Part shown: positions 41,756 to 46,948 of the stretch, one piece after another
Layout: every line of letters begins with the position of its first letter
How positions within the stretch are numbered: position 1 is the stretch's first letter
NCBI GenBank assembly: GCA_964496705.1
Contig: CAZCBJ010000007.1
Coordinates: 1 to 46,948, forward strand
Source: CAZCBJ01 sp964496705
GTDB lineage: Bacteria; Chloroflexota; Anaerolineae; Anaerolineales; Anaerolineaceae
Reading direction: 5' to 3'
DNA length: 46,948 nt
Program-made: the position numbers and the translations under genes
Notes under the pieces: model-generated
What the model saw: the letters and a program-made list of their open reading frames with translations, nothing else
The model's database searches: none
Told to the model about the DNA's origin: nothing

Positions 41756-42040
41756 GCCCTCAAGGGGGATGTTGTATTTATAGATTTTCCTGATCCCACG
41801 CATGTTCGTTGCCATGCTCGGAATAAATGGAGCCTGCGTAGGTATCTTGAACCACGTGTGGCGGCTTTAATCAAAACTGATCAGCAGCAGTATCTGATTG
41901 TCGGCTTCGGGTGGGCGTTCATGCAAACAAACAACAGGTTACCGGCTGCAGCCGACAGTCCGCAAACCCGGTTAGCTCATAGATTCGCCACAAATAAGGT
42001 TGAAATCTTGAAAATTCGTTCGATAAATCTCTTGACATAG
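41756..42040 (+). other. Unassigned open stretch between E1 beta and lexA
   Basis: The frame stays open for 95 codons and begins ALKGDVVFIDFPDPTH, faintly like the N-terminus of MazF/PemK toxins, but what follows (SLRRYLEPRVAALIKTD...) does not continue that family. The only start codon is an internal GTG at 41858 with no convincing ribosome site, and the stop lies inside the lexA promoter. It may be a decayed fragment or chance. The rest of 41693-42121 contains nothing else recognised apart from the lexA promoter. Confidence 0.25.
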
Positions 42041-42060
42041 AACGTAAGTTCGTGTATTAT
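42032..42060 (+). promoter_or_regulatory. lexA promoter with internal SOS box
   Basis: TTGACA (42032-42037) and TATTAT (42055-42060) are 17 bp apart. The spacer holds AGAACGTAAGTTCG (42039-42052), which fits GAAC-N4-GTTC, the LexA box type known from Gram-positive bacteria. Its placement between -35 and -10 should give direct repression of lexA by its own product. Confidence 0.85.
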
Positions 42061-42121
42061 AATGTCATAGGACAAATGAACTAATTAAACGGTCGGCTTT
42101 TTCGACTCAAGGAGAAAGACA

Positions 42122-42841
42122 ATGATGGCACGCAGAACAGCAGGTTTAGGGGTACGCCACCGAAAGATTATGGAATTTTTGACCGAATTTCAGGAAGAAA
42201 AAGGTTACTCCCCTTCCATACGTCAGATTGGCAAACGGATCAGCGTGGATTCCACCTCGCTGATAGATTATTATCTCAACCAACTGCAAGAGATGGGCTA
42301 CATCGAGCGCGATGAGCACATCTCGCGCAGCATCCGTATCTTGCGCCCCATCCACGAAAGCGAAAGCCCGCAGGGTGCCTTTGTGCGCAAGATCACCAAT
42401 GCCGCCGAGATGATCACCCTGCCGCTGGCGGGACGCATTGTGGCCAGCGCGCCCATCCCGGTGCCAGCCTCAGACCTGGCTTACTATGATGCCGAGTCGG
42501 GGGTGGAAATTGCGCGCAGCCTGCTGCCCCCGCGCGAAAAAGTCAGCGAACTGTTCGCTCTGGAAGTGCAGGGCGAATCGATGATCGACGCGATGGTCAA
42601 CGACGGCGATATCATTGTCATGAAACAGGTCCAGCAGGCTGAGAACGGCGAAATGGTGGCGGTCTGGCTGGATGACACCAACGAAACCACGCTCAAATAT
42701 TTCTACCTGGAGGGCGGACGCATCCGCCTGCAGCCAGCCAACCCGACCATGGGCCCCATCTATGTGGACAACCCGGAACGGCTGCGCATCATGGGCAAGG
42801 TGATCATGGTCATCCGCCAGGTGAAACCCCAAAACCGCTAA
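42122..42841 (+). CDS. lexA: SOS repressor LexA
   Basis: 239 residues (AAGGAG upstream; ATG 42122 or 42125). The N-terminal winged helix-turn-helix covers about 1-70 (KGYSPSIRQIGKRISVDSTS, LQEMGYIERD). Self-cleavage should occur at Ala103-Gly104 in LPLAGRIVAS. Catalytic Ser153 in GESMIDAMV and Lys192 in ETTLKYFY are both present with the normal spacing. A linker of about 35 residues between DNA-binding and cleavage domains makes it longer than the usual 200-210. Repressed by itself through the box at 42039-42052. Confidence 0.96.
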   Translation: MMARRTAGLGVRHRKIMEFLTEFQEEKGYSPSIRQIGKRISVDSTSLIDYYLNQLQEMGYIERDEHISRSIRILRPIHESESPQGAFVRKITNAAEMITLPLAGRIVASAPIPVPASDLAYYDAESGVEIARSLLPPREKVSELFALEVQGESMIDAMVNDGDIIVMKQVQQAENGEMVAVWLDDTNETTLKYFYLEGGRIRLQPANPTMGPIYVDNPERLRIMGKVIMVIRQVKPQNR

Positions 42842-42878
42842 TCACTTCATGCTACCTCAGGCCCCCTCCTGAATTTTC

Positions 42879-42914
42879 CCTCCCGGTATCCTGGTGACCG
42901 GGAGGAATTTTTTT
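42879..42914 (+). terminator. Intrinsic terminator of lexA
   Basis: A 9-bp perfect stem, CCTCCCGGT with ACCGGGAGG, encloses a 9-base loop and is followed by AA and seven T residues. It stands 38 bp after the lexA stop codon. On the opposite strand no T-run follows, so it serves lexA only. Confidence 0.88.
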
Positions 42915-43017
42915 AAATGCCTCCGCGGAAATCACAGCCAACGCACAGGTTATCTGCGCCGAGCGGTGATTCCCGCGGAAAGGGCAGGTTTCAGACGCTA
43001 CGGATAGTGAAGCAGTA

Positions 43018-43401
43018 CTAGACGACTTCGACGACCGCGCCGGCGGCTTCCAGCTTGCCCTTGGCGTCTGCGGCAGCTTCTTTGCTGACCGCAGAGAGCA
43101 CCTTGGCTCCGGCGGTCTCGGCCATGGTCTTGGCCTCAACCAGGCCCAGGCTGGTCAGTTGGCGGATGACCTTGATGGTCTCGATCTTCTTGGGACCAGC
43201 ATCTTTGATGACGACATCAAATTCGGTCTTTTCTTCAACTGGCTCGGCAGCGGCGGCGGGGGCAGCCCCGGCCACGGCGGCAATAGCCACAGGAGCGGCG
43301 GCGGAAACGCCCCACTTCTCTTCCAGTTTCTTCACCAGCTCAGCAGCTTCCAGAACAGACAGCTTGCTCAGCTCTTCAACCAGTTTTTCTAAATCAGCCA
43401 T
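43018..43401 (-). CDS. rplL: 50S ribosomal protein L7/L12
   Basis: 127 residues. The N-terminal L10-binding helices are followed by an Ala/Pro-rich hinge (VAGAAPAAAAEPVEEK). The globular domain has KKIETIKVIRQLTSLGLVEAK and ends KLEAAGAVVEVV. It forms the stalk that recruits translation factors. AAGGAG lies before the ATG. It follows rplJ after a gap that contains a heptamer array, and no rpoB follows. Confidence 0.97.
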   Translation of the reverse strand: MADLEKLVEELSKLSVLEAAELVKKLEEKWGVSAAAPVAIAAVAGAAPAAAAEPVEEKTEFDVVIKDAGPKKIETIKVIRQLTSLGLVEAKTMAETAGAKVLSAVSKEAAADAKGKLEAAGAVVEVV

Positions 43402-43419
43402 TGTAAATCTCCTTATAAG

Positions 43420-43461
43420 GTTATCAGTTATCAGTTATCAGTTATCAGTTATCAGTTATCA
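43420..43461. repeat. Six perfect tandem copies of GTTATCA
   Basis: Six exact 7-bp copies occupy 43420-43461, in the rplJ-rplL intergenic region about 20 bp upstream of the rplL ribosome binding site (read as TGATAAC on the coding strand). Together with the array at 23459 this is a second heptanucleotide repeat in the window. It is not palindromic enough for an operator array and is too short for CRISPR. Confidence 0.9.
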
Positions 43462-43494
43462 CTTGCAAAAAGATGAGTGATAATTTATCGGTTG

Positions 43495-44025
43495 TTAGGC
43501 GCTTGCCGGGGCGGCAGCCTTCTCGGAATATGCCGCAAAAACGCGGGCCACCTGGCGACCAGGCTCAGACAGGGTGCGCACCAGCTTGGTAGCCGGGGCG
43601 GAAATCACACCCAGCAGTATGGCGCGCAGGACGGGCAGCGGCGGCAGCTCAGCCAACGCCTTGACGTCAGCGGCTGACAGGGTCTGTTTTTCCATATAGC
43701 CGCCGCGCAGCGTCAGCATTTCGCTGTTGCGGGTGACTTCCATCATCACTTTTGCCAGAGCCGGGGGATTGGATTCGGCGAAGGCAAACAGCAGACTTCC
43801 CTCCAGGCTGGAAACCTGATAACCGTGAGTCTGCAGCGCGCGAACGACCAGTGTGTTCTTGACGACATGGATATGCCCGCCAGTTTCGCGCACTTTGACG
43901 CGCAGCGCATCGACATCTTTCATGCGCATTTTGGTGTACTCGAGCACAAACGCCGCCTGACTTTGCTCGAACCAACCATCATAATCGGTGAGCATTTCAG
44001 CTTTCTGCTTCTTTGAAAAGGCCAA
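43495..44025 (-). CDS. rplJ: 50S ribosomal protein L10
   Basis: 176 residues. The start is a TTG at 44025: GGAGGTGA lies 9 bases upstream, and reading from it gives (M)AFSKKQKAEML, matching the family N-terminus, while the next ATG would remove ten conserved residues. VKVRETGGHIHVVKNTLVVRAL is the rRNA-binding region and the C-terminal helix binds L7/L12. Use of TTG may help set the L10 : L7/L12 ratio. Under control of the L10 leader upstream. Confidence 0.95.
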   Translation of the reverse strand: MAFSKKQKAEMLTDYDGWFEQSQAAFVLEYTKMRMKDVDALRVKVRETGGHIHVVKNTLVVRALQTHGYQVSSLEGSLLFAFAESNPPALAKVMMEVTRNSEMLTLRGGYMEKQTLSAADVKALAELPPLPVLRAILLGVISAPATKLVRTLSEPGRQVARVFAAYSEKAAAPASA

Positions 44026-44065
44026 TGAGATTCACCTCCTTTCAATCAAGATTTGTGTATCACGA

Positions 44066-44105
44066 AATAAAAAGTCTTTGCCTGACGAGAGCCGGGCAAA
44101 GACTT
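44066..44105 (-). terminator. Attenuator hairpin in the L10 leader
   Basis: An 11-bp perfect stem, AAGTCTTTGCC with GGCAAAGACTT (44072-44082 and 44095-44105), is followed on the minus strand by TTTTTATTT. It stands just before the rplJ ribosome binding site, so it probably terminates part of the transcription from rplA into rplJ. Confidence 0.82.
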
Positions 44106-44205
44106 GGATTCCCTGTGGGGGCGCCTGAATGGCTTTAAGTCTTCACCTCGGCAGGATATTAAGCCCGAAGGCACCGGCCATCATTGGTGAGGGCAATCAA
44201 CTTAC
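44066..44205 (-). promoter_or_regulatory. L10 leader (autoregulatory RNA of rplJL)
   Basis: On the minus strand the region between rplA and rplJ contains a GGTGCCTTCGGGC hairpin and the CTGCCGAGGTG segment that mark ribosomal L10 leaders, and it ends in the attenuator hairpin at 44066-44105. Free L10-(L12)4 complex is known to bind such leaders and reduce rplJL expression. Confidence 0.75.
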
Positions 44206-44214
44206 TGGCTTATT

Positions 44215-44931
44215 TTACTTCAACTCCATGCTTTGGGCAAGGTTGGCGTCCACCTTGACACCCGGCCCCATGGTGGAGCTGAGCGTCACCCGGCGGATGT
44301 AAGTGCCTTTGGCGCCGGTTGGACGGGCTTTGCGAATGGCATCCATCAGCGCAGCCATATTATCATACAATTGCTCAAGGCCAAAAGAGACCTTGCCGAT
44401 GGCGACATGCAGGTTGGCGGTTTTATCCAGACGGAATTCAACGCGACCTGCCTTGGCTTCCTGAACCACACGCGGCAAATCATCGGCAGCCACCACGGTG
44501 CCAGCCTTGGGATTGGGCATCAAACCGCGCGGGCCGAGAACGCGACCGAGGCGACCGGCTTTGCCCATCATGTCAGGCGTGGCGATGGCGACATCAAAAT
44601 CCATCCATCCGCCCTGGATCTTGGCGATCCACTCGTCCGAGTCGGCAACATAATCCGCCCCGGCTTCCTGAGCGCGGGTAGCGCCTTCGCCCTGGGCAAA
44701 GACCAGCACGCGCACCGTTTTGCCCAAGCCGTGCGGCAGCACGACCACGTCGCGCACCTGCTGGTCGGCCTGGCGCGGGTCGAGGCCCATGCGCAGATGA
44801 ATTTCCACCGTGCCGTCGAAGCTGGCGTAATGGGTTTCTTTCACCAGTGTCAACGCCTCGCGAGGCTCGTAATTTTTCTGAGGATCAACTTTGGCCGCTG
44901 CGGCCAGATATTTCTTTCCGTGTCTAGGCAT
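44215..44931 (-). CDS. rplA: 50S ribosomal protein L1
   Basis: 238 residues from ATG 44931 with AGGAG five bases upstream. FDGTVEIHLRMGLDPRQADQ, VLGPRGLMPNPKAGTV (the L1 signature) and a closing TLSSTMGPGVKVD are present. L1 forms the mobile stalk at the E site and often represses its own operon. Downstream of rplK by 53 bp. Confidence 0.97.
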   Translation of the reverse strand: MPRHGKKYLAAAAKVDPQKNYEPREALTLVKETHYASFDGTVEIHLRMGLDPRQADQQVRDVVVLPHGLGKTVRVLVFAQGEGATRAQEAGADYVADSDEWIAKIQGGWMDFDVAIATPDMMGKAGRLGRVLGPRGLMPNPKAGTVVAADDLPRVVQEAKAGRVEFRLDKTANLHVAIGKVSFGLEQLYDNMAALMDAIRKARPTGAKGTYIRRVTLSSTMGPGVKVDANLAQSMELK

Positions 44932-44984
44932 GTTTACTCCTTGGTGGTGCAAACGGATTCCAACCGGAACCCTCCCACAATCAA

Positions 44985-45410
44985 CTAATCAACTACCGTT
45001 ATGCCCATGTTGCGGGCAGTACCCTCCACCTGACGCATGGCATCCTGAATGTCCACTGCGTTGGTGTCTTTCATCTTGATCTCGGCGATCTCGCGAATTT
45101 GAGCGCGGGTGACCTTGCCGACCTTGGTGCGATTGGGCTCATTGGAGCCTTTTTCAACGCCGGCAGCCTTGCGCAGCAGAACTGCGGTGGGCGGAGATTT
45201 CAAAATGAAGGTGAACGAACCATCGGTGAATACCGTGATTTCCGCCGGAATCACCTCACCCACACGGTTGGACGTGCGGGCGTTGTATTCCTTGCAGAAA
45301 GCCATGATATTGATGCCATGCCCGGCCAGGGCGGGGCCAACCGGGGGCGCCGGATTGGCTTTACCAGCATTCAACTGCAAACGAACAATTGCCTTAAATT
45401 TTTTTGCCAC
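44985..45410 (-). CDS. rplK: 50S ribosomal protein L11
   Basis: 141 residues. It opens MAKKFKAIVRLQLNAGKANPAPPVGPALAGHGI-type sequence (read in pieces: LQLNAGKANPAPPVGPALA, then GINIMAFCKEYN), with a C-terminal rRNA-binding domain (KVTRAQIREIAEIKM, then ARNMGITV). It is part of the GTPase-associated centre and the substrate of PrmA, encoded at 35502-36443. Confidence 0.97.
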   Translation of the reverse strand: MAKKFKAIVRLQLNAGKANPAPPVGPALAGHGINIMAFCKEYNARTSNRVGEVIPAEITVFTDGSFTFILKSPPTAVLLRKAAGVEKGSNEPNRTKVGKVTRAQIREIAEIKMKDTNAVDIQDAMRQVEGTARNMGITVVD

Positions 45411-45496
45411 TGCTTTTCTCCTTTGTGGTTATAACGGGTGATTAACGGACACCCTTCCACGAATCACTGCGGACAAGCCGCAGAAAACTCTTAATG

Positions 45497-46198
45497 TTAG
45501 GCCCTCTCCACCTGCAAGAAATCCAGCTCCACCGGTGTTTCGCGGCCAAAAAAGTTGACCATCACGCGCACCTTGTTGCGCTCCATGTCAATCTCGGCCA
45601 CCGTCCCGCGGAAATCGTTGAAAGGACCGTCCACGATGCGCACACGCTCATTGACCCGAAAGGTGACCTTGACATGCGGCGCTTCGGCTTCCATGCGGCG
45701 TAGAATCTGGCTGACCTCTTCAGGCCGCAGCGGGGTGGGCTGGTTGCCCATCCCCACAAACCCGGTCACACCAGGCGTGTTCCGAACCACGTACCAGGAT
45801 TCCTCGGTCATGACCATATTGACCAGGATGTATCCCGGGAAAACATGGCGCTCAACCACACGGCGCTTGCCATCCTTGACCTCAATTTCCTCCTGGGTCG
45901 GGATGACCACATCAAAAATCATATCCTTCATGCCCATCGTCTCGATACGCTGCTCGAGATTGTGGCGCACCTTGTTCTCATACCCGGAATAGCTGTGGAT
46001 GACATACCACGCGCGCTGATCCGTGGCGATCTCCAACGGCATTTCTGCATCGTCAAGATGGGCAGCAGCAGCGGGAGCAGATGCCTTCGGTTTGGGCGCG
46101 GGTGTTCCCTCGCCGGTAACAGCGGGGATCTCAGGCGCTTTGGGCGCCTCCTGTGCTTCTTGGTCGTTCAACAGAAAATTGTCGTTTTGCACTTCCAT
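45497..46198 (-). CDS. nusG: Transcription elongation/antitermination factor NusG
   Basis: 233 residues, longer than the usual 175-190 because of an acidic, Ala/Pro-rich N-terminal extension of about 58 residues. The NGN domain begins RAWYVIHSYSGYENKVRHNL and has VFPGYILVNM and NTPGVTGFVG. The KOW domain is VRIVDGPFNDFRGTVAEID. It binds RNA polymerase and Rho or S10. Next to secE, as usual. Confidence 0.95.
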   Translation of the reverse strand: MEVQNDNFLLNDQEAQEAPKAPEIPAVTGEGTPAPKPKASAPAAAAHLDDAEMPLEIATDQRAWYVIHSYSGYENKVRHNLEQRIETMGMKDMIFDVVIPTQEEIEVKDGKRRVVERHVFPGYILVNMVMTEESWYVVRNTPGVTGFVGMGNQPTPLRPEEVSQILRRMEAEAPHVKVTFRVNERVRIVDGPFNDFRGTVAEIDMERNKVRVMVNFFGRETPVELDFLQVERA

Positions 46199-46239
46199 TC
46201 GCCTTCACATCCTTCATCATGCCATGTCTGGCGTCATCT

Positions 46240-46491
46240 CTAGAGCGTAATCAATCTTTCTACCAGGAAAGAGAAAATAAAATCCAGGAGTCCCAGAAAA
46301 GCGCTCATGACAAACATGACGATCAGGACGATAATGGTCAAGCGACGGGCATCCGGAAACGTAGGCCAACTGACGCGGCGCAGTTCACCAATGGTCTCGC
46401 GCCACCATTTGATAATCCCTCCCTTGGTGATCTTGGGAGCAGTGGGGACCATTTTTCTGGTCTTATCGGCTTTATCAGCTTTATCCGCCAT
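46240..46491 (-). CDS. secE: Preprotein translocase subunit SecE
   Basis: 83 residues: a charged Lys/Asp-rich N-terminus, the conserved amphipathic WWRETIGELRRVSWPTFPDA helix, and a single membrane helix (about 53-75). It clamps SecY in the translocon. Length is typical for the single-span SecE type. Confidence 0.93.
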   Translation of the reverse strand: MADKADKADKTRKMVPTAPKITKGGIIKWWRETIGELRRVSWPTFPDARRLTIIVLIVMFVMSAFLGLLDFIFSFLVERLITL

Positions 46492-46549
46492 GCTTCACTC
46501 CTTGTTTTACGATCAAAACGCCGCCATTTGCGGCGTCACTTGGTCTAGG

Positions 46550-46622
46550 CAGGCCAGGCAGGAATCGAACCCGCAACCTCCTGTTTTGGAGACAGGCACT
46601 CTGCCAGTTGAGCTACTGGCCT
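46550..46622 (-). tRNA. tRNA-Trp (anticodon CCA)
   Basis: A 73-nt cloverleaf can be folded on the minus strand. The acceptor stem is AGGCCAG with CTGGCCT and discriminator G. The anticodon arm CCTGT-CTCCAAA-ACAGG shows CCA, and the T arm is GCGGG-TTCGATT-CCTGC. The 3' CCA is not encoded. Its place between rpmG and secE is common in bacteria. Confidence 0.97.
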
Positions 46623-46686
46623 GTGTTGGCTTTCGGGTGCAGCCAGAATGGATTCTACCACTGACTGCACCCGACCGCCAACTAGC

Positions 46687-46857
46687 TTATTTGGTCTCCC
46701 GATGCATCGTATGCGTGCGGCAGCGGGGACAATATTTTTTTAATTCCATCCGGCCCTGGTCATTGCGGCGGTTCTTCTGCGAGGTGTAATTACGCTCCTT
46801 GCAATCATTACATGCAAAGGTGATCACCAGGCGAATATCTTTCTTTTTGGATGCCAT
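46687..46857 (-). CDS. rpmG: 50S ribosomal protein L33
   Basis: 56 residues (MASKKKDIRLVITFACNDC at the start, KKYCPRCRTHTMHRETK at the end). Two CxxC pairs make this the zinc-binding form of L33. The start at 46857 fits the family length. Confidence 0.95.
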   Translation of the reverse strand: MASKKKDIRLVITFACNDCKERNYTSQKNRRNDQGRMELKKYCPRCRTHTMHRETK

Positions 46858-46892
46858 AATCCTTCAACTCAACCCGTGAAAAGGGCTGCTCC

Positions 46893-46948
46893 TTATTCCA
46901 AAATTTTGGTCAAAGTACCAGCGCCGACGGTCAAGCCGCCTTCGCGGA
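46893..46948 (-). CDS. tuf: Elongation factor Tu, C-terminal end (gene continues past window)
   Basis: The last 17 codons before the stop at 46893 read REGGLTVGAGTLTKILE, the C-terminus of EF-Tu. The 5' part lies beyond the window. Order tuf-rpmG-trnW-secE-nusG is typical. Confidence 0.9.
   Translation of the reverse strand, partial: REGGLTVGAGTLTKILE

Noticed and set aside
41756..42040. Possible MazF/PemK toxin gene
   Set aside because: Only the first dozen residues (KGDVVFIDFPDP) resemble the family; the rest does not, there is no start codon at the right place and no antitoxin gene.
43420..43461. Possible CRISPR array or operator array
   Set aside because: The six 7-bp units are contiguous with no spacers, and there are no cas genes; this is a simple tandem repeat.

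Overview
The window reads as a GC-rich, densely packed bacterial chromosome, most likely Chloroflexota of the Anaerolineae type. That placement is an inference from gene content and style: secreted proteins with long Pro/Thr linkers, a LexA box of the GAAC-N4-GTTC type, an hrcA-grpE-dnaK-dnaJ-prmA operon behind a CIRCE element, a T-box in front of pheS, and a divergent extra GroEL-like protein. Two 10-N runs (2260-2269 and 9467-9476) are assembly gaps inside genes. No prophage, insertion sequence or CRISPR array was seen.

Positions 1-7196 (+) hold cell-envelope genes: a 3' part of an SGNH-hydrolase/propeller-like protein, an LCP-family lipoprotein with a Thr-rich tail, two small membrane proteins, a GNAT acetyltransferase and a secreted lytic-transglycosylase-like protein.

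Positions 7226-16869 (-) form a long one-directional run. In transcription order it is a CBS-pair protein, two near-duplicate ArsB/NhaD-type permeases, a GH29 alpha-L-fucosidase, a GDP-mannose 3,5-epimerase, a GHMP-type sugar kinase, mannose-1-phosphate guanylyltransferase, an RbsD/FucU-type sugar mutarotase, a wrecked SLC13-type permease and a type I sulfatase. Together these suggest handling of L-galactose, L-fucose or sulfated sugars, combining GDP-sugar synthesis with hydrolysis.

Positions 17066-22012 carry an unusual GroEL paralogue that appears to lack two of its ATPase aspartates, coupled to a beta-propeller-like gene; an SDR epimerase; and an AT-rich, apparently leaderless DUF4143-type ATPase gene that looks acquired. 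Positions 22115-26378 hold a T-box with a TTC (Phe) specifier, pheS and pheT. The two synthetase genes are separated by heptanucleotide repeats and a truncated four-helix-bundle (23S IVS-type) gene. Next come a membrane phosphatase/sulfatase-superfamily protein, an aldo/keto reductase and a lysine 2,3-aminomutase.

Positions 30617-36443 are the HrcA-controlled chaperone operon ending in prmA. Positions 36445-41692 hold nicotinate phosphoribosyltransferase, a URO-D-like methyltransferase, an Mth938-domain protein and an E1 alpha/beta pair of a 2-oxoacid dehydrogenase with no E2 or E3 beside it. lexA (42122-42841), with an SOS box inside its promoter, converges on the classical (-) strand run tuf-rpmG-tRNA-Trp-secE-nusG-rplK-rplA-[L10 leader]-rplJ-rplL, which here is not followed by rpoBC.
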